Numbered from the stretch's first letter, positions 18,277-26,719 are shown. The stretch: 59,081 bases of DNA from Candidatus Acidiferrales bacterium (GCA_030037525.1 JASHRC010000201.1:1-59081), one strand, 5' to 3'. The notes: generated by a model not told the origin, from the sequence alone. Made by a program: numbers and translations.

Positions 18277-18759
18277 ATGAGAACCCTTTATGGAGAGTTG
18301 TTCGGTTTGCGCCATGAGTTCGACGAGCTGTTCAATCGGCTTCTGACGGGAAGGCCGCTGGCAGAATGGCCAGAACTGCCCGTATTTGGCAGAGAGTTTG
18401 GCATTACTCCTGCGGTTGAAACTTATGTCGACAAACAAACCAATAAGTATGTCTGCCGCGTGACCCTGCCGGGCATCGAGCCCAAGGATTTGGAAATCAG
18501 CACGCAGGGACACGTACTCACAATTCGCGGCGAGCGAAAGTTCCAGCACGCCGTCAAGGAAGTTGAGTTCATGGAGCGGGAGGTTACCTACGGCAAGTTC
18601 GAGCGGACGATTACCCTGCCAGAGGGAGTGATGGTGGAGAAGCTCGTCGCCGAGTACGGCAGCGGCGTGCTCGAAATCACAGCTCCGATCGCCACAGCCG
18701 CACTGCCGCGGAAGGTTGAAATCAAGACCCTGCCATCGGTGAAGCAAGTCGCCGCCTGA
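18277..18759 (+). CDS. Small heat-shock protein, Hsp20/alpha-crystallin family
   Basis: A 160-aa ATP-independent holdase chaperone. The alpha-crystallin domain spans about residues 45-140, with VCRVTLPGIEPKDLEIS, LTIRGER and the C-terminal GVLEITAPI strand. A strong SD (AGGAGGAG) precedes the ATG. It stands alone on the plus strand, separated from ftsZ by a terminator and a long leader with CRP-like boxes. A convergent pair lies next to it, one member being an ATPase with an HSP20-like domain. Confidence 0.93.
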   Translation: MRTLYGELFGLRHEFDELFNRLLTGRPLAEWPELPVFGREFGITPAVETYVDKQTNKYVCRVTLPGIEPKDLEISTQGHVLTIRGERKFQHAVKEVEFMEREVTYGKFERTITLPEGVMVEKLVAEYGSGVLEITAPIATAALPRKVEIKTLPSVKQVAA

Positions 18760-18798
18760 ATCACAGCAGGAAGCGAGCGACCGAATAGGCACCGCGAG

Positions 18799-18821
18799 CG
18801 GCCCGGGATCCTCCCGGGCCG
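18799..18821. terminator. Strong GC hairpin between convergent genes
   Basis: CGGCCCGGGA-tcc-TCCCGGGCCG is a perfect 10-bp stem with a 3-nt loop. It lies between the 3' ends of hsp20 (+) and the 80-aa gene (-). The plus side is followed by GTTCAATTTC, a weak U-tract. It could terminate both transcripts. Confidence 0.6.
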
Positions 18822-18915
18822 TTCAATTTCTAACTCCGTCTGAGCTCGAAGTTCGGCTCGCCAGGCAGCCCCGGTTTCAGGACTCCGCCCTGTTCCCATG
18901 CCAGCGGCGAGGGGG

Positions 18916-19158
18916 TCATTCCACCGCAATCTTCGAGCCGTGCTGTACTTTGGCCGACAACTTCTCGATGCGATGGTCGATTGCGGCGCGAATGCCCTTC
19001 AAGAATTCGACGCGCGAATTCACGAAATGCTGGCGGACCGCCGGAGGGACCTCAAAACAGCTCGCGATCTGATCGATAAACGCGTGCACTTCCTGCGGCG
19101 CACCGCGACCGCTCGCCGGGCTCCCACTGGCAGGATTCGACGTCTCGTCGTTGGTCAT
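18916..19158 (-). CDS. Conserved-looking 80-aa protein coupled to an ArsA ATPase
   Basis: I do not recognise the family. The 80-aa product has a Ser/Pro/Gly-rich N-terminus (about 1-20). Two predicted helices with basic and hydrophobic periodicity follow, EVHAFIDQIASCF and SRVEFLKGIRAAIDHRIEKL. The tail is KVQHGSKIAVE. No signal peptide or membrane segment is seen. Its ATG overlaps the stop of the upstream ArsA-type ATPase by four bases, so it is translated with it and probably works with it. A helical partner or adaptor is one possibility. Confidence 0.7.
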   Translation of the reverse strand: MTNDETSNPASGSPASGRGAPQEVHAFIDQIASCFEVPPAVRQHFVNSRVEFLKGIRAAIDHRIEKLSAKVQHGSKIAVE

Positions 19159-20345
19159 TGGGGTGTCTCCTTCATCTCCACTCTCAGAATCTGATTATCC
19201 AACTTTGCTCGCGAAGGGACCAGCGTCGCCATCGACCGGGGCAAACCAATGTGGCGGCGCAGCGTGCCGATTTCCACAACCAATTCCTCGCCCTTCTTGA
19301 ACAGACCCACTTCGCCCTTCGCGGCGAAGGGCAGGATCAGCCGAATCTCATAGACCCCGTCCCTTTTTCCGAACGTGTACGGTTTCTCGGTTCGGGTCAC
19401 CGCCGCTGGGTCCCGGTCATGATACAGCACCCGCGCCAGTTCCTCGAGACGTTGCTTGCCAAGGACTTCGCGGGCGAACAGCGGGACGCGCTCGACCGGA
19501 ACCGGCGCGAAATACTCCTCAATCTCTTTGAGCACCTTGTCCTGAGACATGTGCCATTCGCTGAACCACGTGTCGACTACTTCTGCTGGCAGCAGCCGGT
19601 TGACGATCACCGAGTCCACGGTCAGGCCATGCAGCGAAAAATAGACAAACGCGCGCTCGGTCTCGCGCAGCACCATCTTTTCCGGGTTGGTGACCAATCG
19701 GACGCTGGTGGTGTACGGATCTTCCATCAAGTCAGCCACGCCTTCGAGTTTCCCGAACAGCTCGCGGATATTCGCAAAATAACTGTCGGTCGGCAATTCG
19801 AACGGCGCCACCCGATTGGCGATCGGCCGCACCGCCTTGAGCAAGTTCCGCTGAAACGGGAAGATGTGCTTCATGTACCAGTCGAGCGTGGTCGGCATGC
19901 TGACGAAGCGCATGGACTCGGCGGTCGGAGCCGCGTCGAGCACGATGACGTCGTAGCGCTGTTCGCGGCGGTACTGGTTGATGTACATCATCGCGCTGAG
20001 TTCTTCCATGCCGGGCAGAATCGCCAGCTCTTCGGCCTCCACCCCGCTGATTCCCGTCGTGCGCAGCACCGAGGTGACGTAGGAGGAAATTTCCTGCCAG
20101 TGGCGCTTGATCTCTTTTTGAATATTCAGTTCGAAGATCGAAAGGCGATCGCTAATGGGCAGCGGGTCGGAGGTTTGGGTGTGGAAAAGGTCGCCCCCGA
20201 GGTCGAAAGAGTCGGCCAGGCTGTGCGCGGGATCGATGCTCATCACCAGCGTGCGTCGACCGAGTTCCGCCAGCCGGATGCCGGTTGCGGCGGCCAGGCT
20301 GGTCTTGCCGACGCCGCCCTTCCCGCTGAACAGTAAAATCCTCAT
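19155..20345 (-). CDS. ArsA-family ATPase with C-terminal HSP20-like domain
   Basis: A 396-aa deviant Walker A ATPase of the ArsA/Get3 class. The loop SGKGGVGKTS is at residues 7-16, DPAHSLADSFD near 38-48, and VLDAAPTAESMRF is the switch II-like region. The last ~75 residues (YEIRLILPF... to the end) match the HSP20-like domain seen at the end of some ArsA-like proteins. No arsenic genes (arsB, arsC, arsD, arsR) are nearby, and the CxxxC metal site of ArsA/Get3 is not seen. A role in protein targeting or folding is therefore more likely than arsenite export. It is coupled to the 80-aa gene downstream. Confidence 0.88.
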   Translation of the reverse strand: MRILLFSGKGGVGKTSLAAATGIRLAELGRRTLVMSIDPAHSLADSFDLGGDLFHTQTSDPLPISDRLSIFELNIQKEIKRHWQEISSYVTSVLRTTGISGVEAEELAILPGMEELSAMMYINQYRREQRYDVIVLDAAPTAESMRFVSMPTTLDWYMKHIFPFQRNLLKAVRPIANRVAPFELPTDSYFANIRELFGKLEGVADLMEDPYTTSVRLVTNPEKMVLRETERAFVYFSLHGLTVDSVIVNRLLPAEVVDTWFSEWHMSQDKVLKEIEEYFAPVPVERVPLFAREVLGKQRLEELARVLYHDRDPAAVTRTEKPYTFGKRDGVYEIRLILPFAAKGEVGLFKKGEELVVEIGTLRRHIGLPRSMATLVPSRAKLDNQILRVEMKETPQ

Positions 20346-20350
20346 AAGCC

Positions 20351-20379
20351 ATTATAACCGCCCAGCGGCAAGCTGAAAA
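20351..20379 (-). promoter_or_regulatory. Promoter of the ArsA-type gene, probably leaderless
   Basis: On the minus strand TTTTCA (20379-20374), a 17-nt spacer and a perfect TATAAT (20356-20351) lead to a predicted start point at about 20344-20345. That is the A of the ArsA ATG. No Shine-Dalgarno fits in the gap, which points to a leaderless mRNA. Confidence 0.6.
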
Positions 20380-20410
20380 AACGGGCCAAGCGTGTGTTAT
20401 CGTTGGGATC

Positions 20411-21235
20411 GTGCTTCGGCTGGAGACAGAAACGGGCTGGTGGCTGGTCACCCATCCCGACCACGCGCGACTTGCCGGCGCCTTCGCCGAGCGCTGGGGA
20501 AACGACCGGTTCCGGCCGCCTGAACCGCGCGCTCGCGTCCTTCAGGGAATCTCGCGGCATGACGATGGCTGGGCGGCTCGCGATGCAGCTCCGCTCGTGA
20601 CACATGAAGGCAAGCCCAGCGCATTCTCGTTCGAGCTGGTCGGCAAGTACTCTGCTTTCGAGCAGATCGATCTAGCCGATTATCTCGCCGTGCGCGACCG
20701 CGCGGTCTGCCTGATAGCTGGGGAGGATCCCTATGCTGCAATTCTTATCTCCATGCACACCTATAACTTACTGAGCGAGCATGCAGACCGTTCGACGATC
20801 GCTCCCTCCGATCTGCCTCTGCTCGATCGCTTCCTTGAGCAGCAGAAAGCATTTCAACTGTCGCTTCAGCAGAAGATTGCGGGCGATACGAGCTTGCCTG
20901 CCGAACAGAAAACCGAGTCGGCCATCCTCGACCATTTCCGCTTGCTGCAAGCGACCGATTATCTTTCCTTGCTTACCTGCGTGGACTTCCGTCCTCCCGC
21001 CCACCTGCTACACCCACTGCCTTTGCAAGGGGGAAACTACAGCCGCATCAGCGTGCGCTGGCGCGGATCGCGCGATTTCCTGCTCGACCCGTATCCGTTT
21101 GCGGAGCCTGAGCTGAGCTTCCTATTTCCCGCGCGACACGTCGAGGGAAAGCTCTTTTCTTCCTCTGCGGAGCTGCAGGAACGGTTCAGGGCCGCACCCA
21201 TCCAGACACTCTCGGTCACCGTGAGCCGAGCCTAA
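20411..21235 (+). CDS. DUF3891 family protein
   Basis: A 274-aa soluble protein of the uncharacterised DUF3891 family, recognised from the N-terminal pattern W-x-V-THPDHARLAG, the central ISRHDDGW, and ISMHTYNLLSEH. His and Asp residues concentrated in three helical motifs resemble a metal site of HD-like enzymes, but this is inference. The GTG at 20411 starts just before the conserved region. It is divergent from the ArsA-type gene across 65 bp and ends at a terminator. Function unknown. Confidence 0.82.
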   Translation: MLRLETETGWWLVTHPDHARLAGAFAERWGNDRFRPPEPRARVLQGISRHDDGWAARDAAPLVTHEGKPSAFSFELVGKYSAFEQIDLADYLAVRDRAVCLIAGEDPYAAILISMHTYNLLSEHADRSTIAPSDLPLLDRFLEQQKAFQLSLQQKIAGDTSLPAEQKTESAILDHFRLLQATDYLSLLTCVDFRPPAHLLHPLPLQGGNYSRISVRWRGSRDFLLDPYPFAEPELSFLFPARHVEGKLFSSSAELQERFRAAPIQTLSVTVSRA

Positions 21236-21266
21236 TCCGGATTTCCCAAGATGACCAGGCCAGGTA

Positions 21267-21298
21267 GAGGGGCGGCGTATTGCGTGGCCCCCTTTTTT
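21267..21298 (+). terminator. Intrinsic terminator after the DUF3891 gene
   Basis: GGGGC (21269-21273) pairs with GCCCC (21287-21291) around a 13-nt loop and is followed by six T's (21293-21298). It lies 30 nt after the DUF3891 stop and before the convergent receptor gene. Confidence 0.65.
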
Positions 21299-21314
21299 CG
21301 ATGCGCGGGCGAGA

Positions 21315-21339
21315 GAGCGCCATTTTGAGAATGGCGCTC
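21315..21339. terminator. Perfect 10-bp hairpin after the Oar-like receptor gene
   Basis: GAGCGCCATT-ttgag-AATGGCGCTC is a perfect 10-bp stem with a 5-nt loop, 9 bases beyond the receptor stop on the minus strand. There is no T-tract on the minus-strand side, so it may be a weak terminator or a 3'-end stabiliser. Confidence 0.5.
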
Positions 21340-21348
21340 CCGGCAAAA

Positions 21349-24300
21349 TCAGAAGAGAACACTCAGCGACATTTGAATCTCTCTTGGGCCGCCAATGGTC
21401 TTGTTCACGTTGCCCAAGCCTGCTGGGCAATTGTAGAAGCCAGTGTTTGTGCTGTTGCAGGCTGTTGGACGCGGCGGCGTGCCGAGCGTCGGAAAGTCGT
21501 TGAAGAACTCGTTCTGGGTCACGTCATCGACGGGAAGGTCGAAGCTCGGCGTGTTGGTCACGTTGAATACGTCGAAGGAGTACTTTGCCGAGACCCTCTC
21601 GGTAATCTTGGTAGTCTTGACGATGGACATGTCCGCGCGCTTTTGCCACGACTGTCGGAAGATGTTGCGCTCGCCACTCGGAATGAAGTTGGTCTCATAG
21701 AGATCGCCCGGTGGGATCGCTCCGTTCAGAGCACCCGGACTGAGAAGCGGCAGCGTGAAGCAGGATGCCTTCAGCGCCGGCCGGGTGCCATTCCCATAAG
21801 CTCCGATGTAGCCGGTTACCGCTGACTTTGCCGTACAGCCAGGCGCTAGCGGAACGATCGGGTTGGTGATGCCGTCGGAGGTACCGTAGAAAATGCTGCC
21901 GACGGCCCCTGAATAGTCGATCACGCTGAAAGGCTGCCCGCTCTGGATGATTGCGGTGCCGGCCAGCGCCCAGCCGTCGATGATCTTGCCCTGCCAGGAG
22001 GACTCGGAGGCAAAATTGTGGAGTCGCAGGAGGTAGCTCATGTTGACGACATGCGTGCGGTCGAAATCGGAATTCCCGTAAGCCGAGCGCAGATTCAGCG
22101 GATTGTTGCCATTATAGAAAAGGCCGAGGGCACTCTGTTCGTCGAGCGAGTGGGAATAGGTGTAGGAGACGCCGATCTGAAGACCGTGGCTCATGCGCTT
22201 CTCGACGTGCGCCTGTAAAGCGTTGTACGCGGAGACCCCGGCCGCTGTGTAAGACTCCGACTCTGAAGAGTAGCCGATGTAGGGAACACGGAGGTCAACG
22301 TTCCCCCCTTCATAGTTTGTCTGGTACAAGGCTCCACCCGGTAACGTGGCAGGGGGCTGCACGCTGTAGCCGTAGGTGTACGACTGTGGATAGAGCGCGC
22401 CAGCCGGGCACATCGGCTGCACGCCCTTGACGATGCCACCGCCGCAAAGCGGGTAGCTGGGCGATGCAATGCCCGCCTGATTGAAGGGGATGGGAATCAC
22501 CTCGTGGCGACCCAGGTTGCCGACATAGCCGACATCGATGGCTAGATCGTTGCGCGGCTGCCATTGGATGTCGAGCGTTTGGTTCATCGTGTAGGGAAGC
22601 TTGTTGGCGCGATTGTACACGGCGAAGGCGAACAGCGACTGGATGTCTTCGATTCCCTGAGCTATGCATGTTCCCGGGGCGCAGCCAGGGGCGTGGGGGA
22701 AATACTGGTCAAGCGTAGCTGGGTTGCCGGTGGGCGGCGGACCGAGAGTTCCTCCCCAGGGATTTTCAAACGAGCCGCCATACGGGATGACCGCACTATA
22801 GGGGTTCGTGGCCGTCGCCGTATTGCAAGTCGGAACGAAGCCCAGATAATCGCTAGAGATGTCGGTGCAAGACTGGGCCAGGACGTAGGGGGGCGACTGA
22901 TTGACGCCGAACGGTCCGGCAGGGACGATCCCCGCAGCGAAGCCTGGAGACAGGAAGGAGAACAGTTCGCCGCGGTCGTAGTACATGCCCCAACCAGCGC
23001 GGACTACGAGCTTGTTGTTGAATATCTTGGGGCTCCAGGCGACACCGATGCGCGGTGCAAAGCCCCATTGCCTGCCGGTCAGAGTAGAGGCGCTGACGCC
23101 TTTGGTCGGGAATTTCGCATTATTGCCAGCAATAATGAAGCCGGTTTCGGGATTGCCGTTTGCGTCCAAGTTGAACGAATCGGTCACCGGATTATAGGAG
23201 TAACGACTGGGATCGAAGTTGTATAGCAGGCCGTTCTTTTCCCTGAGTGCGCCGTCATAATCCCACCGGAGGCCGGCTGTCACGCTCAGATTTGGACGAA
23301 GCTGAAATTTGTCCTGGATGTACTCGCCGGTTTCATTCGCCAGGTAATGGCGCCTGGCATTTCCCTGCAGGAATATGGTGCCGATGAAACCGTCGGTGGT
23401 GTAGGGCGTCGGCAAACCCTCGACAAATTGCGAGAAGTCGGCAAAGCCGATCATGCCCTTGTCGGTACGGTCGTCACGCGCGTTCATCTGCGTATGGGAC
23501 CACGTTCCCCCAAACGTGATGGTGTGCCTGCCACGAATCCAGATGGCGTCAGCAGAAGGCATGAAACGATTCTGGAAGATACCCGTGAAGGCGCCTTGAG
23601 ACGCAGCCGTCTCGCCGAATTGCAGGGCTTCCAAGGCAACGGGGCTGCTGGTGCCCAAAGCGTCGGCGATGGTGATCCCCGGAAACGTGGTGTCGCCCAC
23701 GTTAAAAGCGTTGATTCCCAGATCGGCGGGAGTGAAGCCGGGAGGCTGCGCAACTGTGCTGTAGAGTTTTTCACGGATGAAACCAAAGACTTCGGCGACG
23801 TTGAAAGTCGGGGTTAGAGTTTGCGTGTTGGTAATCGTAGCAACCTGGCTGCCGGCATCCAAGTGCTGGCTGAAGCCCGCGACGCTTGAATAGGCGAACG
23901 GTGCGGTGCTGGGGTCATGCTGGTAATAGTATTTCAGAGCCAGTGTGTCCTTGGGCGTAGCGATGAAATCGACATTCCCGACCGCCTGATTGGCCAGGAA
24001 ATAGGCTGTGCCGGGAACGATGGCAGTCTCGGGGAAGTTAAAACTGGGACTGTCGTAGCTGTCGGCATACGGAACCATATACTGCCCATTGGGCAATTTC
24101 GCTTGGAGCAGTTTGAGCGCGATCGGGTCGATATTGGCGGTGGTGATGGGAATATTGCTGCCGAAGGGAAACTCGTTGTTGACGACGTCCACCACACACT
24201 GCTGAAAGGCGAGCTGGGTCCGGTTGGCCACACAGTTTGGGTCCACAGCGGGAGTGAAGGCAGTCGGCACAACCACCTTCCCGAGGCCAATCTCCTGGTC

Positions 24301-25371
24301 GGTGTCGTGGACGTTTTGGTAGGCGATAAAGCCGAAGAGCTTGTTCTTGATGAGCGGCCCGCCGAGGGTCCCGCCGGGCACTTCGCGATGGAGCTCGGGA
24401 ACCTTTTTGGTAATGTTCGGGTCCTGTTTGAAGAAGAAGGGCGCAGCGTTGAGCCAATCGGTGGCGCGATGCAGGTAGGCTTGGCCGTGGATGTCGTTTG
24501 TGCCCGAGGCTGTGCTCATGTCGATATGCGCACCGCTGGTTGAGCCTTGTTGGGCGTCGTACATCGAGGTATTGACGCGCACTTCCTGAATGGTCTCCGG
24601 AGGCGGGGTCGGAAGCGCCTGGCCAATTGCAAGATACGGAGATGCTGTGCTCTGAATCTCGAACGCGGCCGTGCTGGCGGCACCGCTGACGCCTGTGTTG
24701 TTCACCACCCGAGCCGAAGAAACCTCGCTGGTGCTCTTGCCGTTAAAGAGATTCTTCGCGTCGACGCCGTTGAGTAGGAACGTATTGCTGGTGTCACGCT
24801 GGCCGTTAGCCCAGATCGGCTGATTGCCCAACCCGGCGTTCACCCCATTCCCACTCGCAAGCTCCGCGTTCACGCCGGGAGAAAGAATGGCCAGTCCCGT
24901 GAAGCTGCCGGTTGGCAAAGGGACATTCTCAAGTTGAACTTTGTCGAGCACGTAGCCATTGGTCGTATCTACCGCATTGACCAGGGGAGTTTCCTGAACG
25001 GTGACGGTGGTACTGACAGCCCCGACGCTGAGGGATGCGTTCACGGTGGCGGTGCGATTGGCTTGCACTGTGATGGAAGGAATCCTCTGCGTTTGGAACG
25101 ACTGGTGCGTGAATGTCAGGGTGTAAGGGCCGATTGGCAAGTCCACGAATGTGTAGAGGCCGCTCGAATCGGTCTTGACCGTGCGCGTAAGAGCGGTTTG
25201 ATCGCCCACCACTGTGACGATCGTATCGGGAAGCGCGGCACCGGAGCTGTCTGCCACGGCGCCGGTGATTCCGCCAAGAGTCTGCTGGGCAGGTGTTGGA
25301 ATGGAAAACACGAGAGGAACCAAGAGAAGGGAAATCACAGCGAAGATGGAAAGACCCGTCCGCTCGTTCAT
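21349..25371 (-). CDS. Oar-like TonB-dependent outer-membrane receptor
   Basis: A 1340-aa protein with signal peptide (about 1-29), a carboxypeptidase-regulatory-like beta domain (about 33-115, GGITGAVADSSGAALPDTIVTV), a TonB plug (about 120-250) and a long beta-barrel. It ends in Phe as outer-membrane barrels do (SLSVLF). This is the Oar/SusC-like family greatly expanded in Acidobacteriota, thought to import oligomeric or plant-derived substrates. The substrate is not predictable here. I prefer the ATG at 25371. It overlaps the stop of a 28-aa ORF, while the track's GTG at 25383 has its SD inside the codon. Confidence 0.9.
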   Translation of the reverse strand: MNERTGLSIFAVISLLLVPLVFSIPTPAQQTLGGITGAVADSSGAALPDTIVTVVGDQTALTRTVKTDSSGLYTFVDLPIGPYTLTFTHQSFQTQRIPSITVQANRTATVNASLSVGAVSTTVTVQETPLVNAVDTTNGYVLDKVQLENVPLPTGSFTGLAILSPGVNAELASGNGVNAGLGNQPIWANGQRDTSNTFLLNGVDAKNLFNGKSTSEVSSARVVNNTGVSGAASTAAFEIQSTASPYLAIGQALPTPPPETIQEVRVNTSMYDAQQGSTSGAHIDMSTASGTNDIHGQAYLHRATDWLNAAPFFFKQDPNITKKVPELHREVPGGTLGGPLIKNKLFGFIAYQNVHDTDQEIGLGKVVVPTAFTPAVDPNCVANRTQLAFQQCVVDVVNNEFPFGSNIPITTANIDPIALKLLQAKLPNGQYMVPYADSYDSPSFNFPETAIVPGTAYFLANQAVGNVDFIATPKDTLALKYYYQHDPSTAPFAYSSVAGFSQHLDAGSQVATITNTQTLTPTFNVAEVFGFIREKLYSTVAQPPGFTPADLGINAFNVGDTTFPGITIADALGTSSPVALEALQFGETAASQGAFTGIFQNRFMPSADAIWIRGRHTITFGGTWSHTQMNARDDRTDKGMIGFADFSQFVEGLPTPYTTDGFIGTIFLQGNARRHYLANETGEYIQDKFQLRPNLSVTAGLRWDYDGALREKNGLLYNFDPSRYSYNPVTDSFNLDANGNPETGFIIAGNNAKFPTKGVSASTLTGRQWGFAPRIGVAWSPKIFNNKLVVRAGWGMYYDRGELFSFLSPGFAAGIVPAGPFGVNQSPPYVLAQSCTDISSDYLGFVPTCNTATATNPYSAVIPYGGSFENPWGGTLGPPPTGNPATLDQYFPHAPGCAPGTCIAQGIEDIQSLFAFAVYNRANKLPYTMNQTLDIQWQPRNDLAIDVGYVGNLGRHEVIPIPFNQAGIASPSYPLCGGGIVKGVQPMCPAGALYPQSYTYGYSVQPPATLPGGALYQTNYEGGNVDLRVPYIGYSSESESYTAAGVSAYNALQAHVEKRMSHGLQIGVSYTYSHSLDEQSALGLFYNGNNPLNLRSAYGNSDFDRTHVVNMSYLLRLHNFASESSWQGKIIDGWALAGTAIIQSGQPFSVIDYSGAVGSIFYGTSDGITNPIVPLAPGCTAKSAVTGYIGAYGNGTRPALKASCFTLPLLSPGALNGAIPPGDLYETNFIPSGERNIFRQSWQKRADMSIVKTTKITERVSAKYSFDVFNVTNTPSFDLPVDDVTQNEFFNDFPTLGTPPRPTACNSTNTGFYNCPAGLGNVNKTIGGPREIQMSLSVLF

Positions 25372-25454
25372 CGGCGTAAACACCCCCTGAAATAGATCAG
25401 AAACACTTCCACGATCAGACCCGTTGAAGCCATAAAAAGGAGCTTCGGTTCCAT
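25368..25454 (-). CDS. Putative 28-aa leader ORF upstream of the receptor
   Basis: An ATG at 25454 opens 28 codons (MEPKLLFMAS...) with a hydrophobic middle and a Cys-Leu-Arg-Arg end. Its TGA overlaps the receptor ATG by four bases (ATGA), the arrangement of translationally coupled genes. There is no good SD, and a 19-bp inverted repeat abuts the start. It may be a leader peptide or chance. Confidence 0.3.
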   Translation of the reverse strand: MEPKLLFMASTGLIVEVFLIYFRGCLRR

Positions 25455-25472
25455 CGGCGATTCGATCGCCGA
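25454..25472. promoter_or_regulatory. 19-bp inverted repeat, possible operator
   Basis: TCGGCGAT-tcg-ATCGCCGA is a perfect 8-bp inverted repeat with a 3-nt spacer, about 85 bp before the receptor ATG. It resembles a dimeric repressor site, or an RNA hairpin in the leader. No regulator gene is adjacent. Confidence 0.5.
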
Positions 25473-25531
25473 AACCACGTTGCGAAGCTTACGTTGCCGA
25501 TCAAACCCCGTAACTGCTGGATGGGAGGGTA

Positions 25532-25543
25532 TTCGATATCGAA
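25532..25543. promoter_or_regulatory. 12-bp palindrome TTCGATATCGAA
   Basis: A perfect even palindrome located between a possible minus-strand -35 (TTGACA, about 25572-25567) and the receptor gene. Its position near the expected transcription start suggests an operator. The binding protein is unknown. Confidence 0.4.
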
Positions 25544-25711
25544 CCGAGAGGAAAATCAATTCTTTTTGTCAATCCGATCAGGGATTTGGATGCAAAAGCT
25601 GTGGAAAACTTGTCGAAGCAAGGGCACTACATAAGAGAAACGTAAGAGATGAAGACAGAGCGATTCCTCGAGCTTGCTTGCTCTCCGCGCCGGTGAGCGC
25701 AACGGCAAATT

Positions 25712-26650
25712 TTAGAATAACTTGCGGGAGGGCAGGAGGCGTTTAGGAAGTAGCGCCGAGACGGTGAACATGGGCTCGTTCACGACTTGGCTGAAACGGA
25801 GGTGCAACGCCACGCTGCAAAGGATGTAGGCGTGAACATCCCACAGGGCCCACCGGGCGACCAGCAGGTCGATCATACGCGACGTAGCCGCGCGGGCTGC
25901 ATCGACCGCCTCGGTTGCCGATTCGACGACCAGCCACGCGCCGTCGTCCCAGACCGATTCCCGAGCGACGGGCGATTCGACCAGGGGAGCTCGGAGGGGT
26001 TCGTGTTTGTGAATGTGAAACCGGAGCGTGACGTCGGCTGGGCATTCAATGCCGTTGATACAGACTTCGCCATCGCCTTGCGCGGCATGGGCGTCGCCGG
26101 CGGAGAACAGCGCGCCGCGGTTGAAAACGGGCAAGTACAGCCTCGCCCCGCTAGAGAGATCGCGGACGTCCATATTGCCCCCGAAAATTCCGGGCGGCCG
26201 CGTTCGGAACTCGCCATCTTCGGTGGGCGCGACGCCCATGACTCCGCAAAACGGCCGCAGCGGGACAACCGCAGGCTCAAGCGAACGGCTCAGGTCGCCT
26301 TCTAGCTGCCAGTGAAAAAGATAGGGCTGCGGGAAGCGTTGTTTCAGAAAACCGAGGCCAGGGATTACGCTCGACCAGCCCCAGCCCTTGTGGGCAACCT
26401 CCAGAATGTCGATCTCCAGAACGTCGCCCGGTTCGGCGCCTTCGATCGAAATGGGGCCGGTGAGTGCATGGATCCGGTCGCGGTCGATCAAGAGATATTC
26501 ACCAAGCGTCATGCCGGGCCTGACCTGGGCGCCGCTCGCGTCGTGGCATGCCAGATGAACCGTGTCGCCCGGGGCAATCGTCAGGCGAGGCGAGAGAGCG
26601 CGATTCCAGCGAGAGTGAGTCGGATCGGCCCAGAGCGAGTATTCAGCCAT
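25712..26650 (-). CDS. Acetamidase/formamidase family amidohydrolase
   Basis: A 312-aa enzyme of the FmdA/AmdA family, which hydrolyses formamide or acetamide to ammonia and the acid. Motifs include SPRLTIAPGDTVHLACHDASG, the GAEPGDVLEIDILEV region (about 70-84), LPVFNRGALFSAGDAHAAQGDGEV with the family's GDxHAAQGDGE core, and a C-terminal all-beta/alpha region. The ATG at 26650 gives the family-typical start. The track's TTG at 26701 is an alternative. It follows the RidA gene on the same strand, 69 bp away. Both could handle small nitrogen compounds. Confidence 0.88.
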   Translation of the reverse strand: MAEYSLWADPTHSRWNRALSPRLTIAPGDTVHLACHDASGAQVRPGMTLGEYLLIDRDRIHALTGPISIEGAEPGDVLEIDILEVAHKGWGWSSVIPGLGFLKQRFPQPYLFHWQLEGDLSRSLEPAVVPLRPFCGVMGVAPTEDGEFRTRPPGIFGGNMDVRDLSSGARLYLPVFNRGALFSAGDAHAAQGDGEVCINGIECPADVTLRFHIHKHEPLRAPLVESPVARESVWDDGAWLVVESATEAVDAARAATSRMIDLLVARWALWDVHAYILCSVALHLRFSQVVNEPMFTVSALLPKRLLPSRKLF

Positions 26651-26719
26651 GGAGGCACTCGGAATCAAGATGGTTCGACCAGGCCAAGGCCTCAGAAGCA
26701 AGTTTCTGCATGGGCGTGC

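Larger units (their letters stand above)
25384..25711. other. 328-bp regulatory gap upstream of the receptor
   Basis: Apart from the small leader ORF, no gene is seen. The stretch holds a 19-bp inverted repeat (25454-25472), a 12-bp palindrome (25532-25543) and a minus-strand TTGACA at about 25572 that could be a -35 element without a clear -10. The AT-richer part (25550-25650) is a likely promoter zone. Confidence 0.5.

Noticed and set aside
19155-20345. Arsenite efflux ATPase (ArsA proper)
   Set aside because: No arsB/arsD/arsR/arsC nearby, only one ATPase half, no metal-binding cysteines seen, and a C-terminal HSP20-like domain instead.
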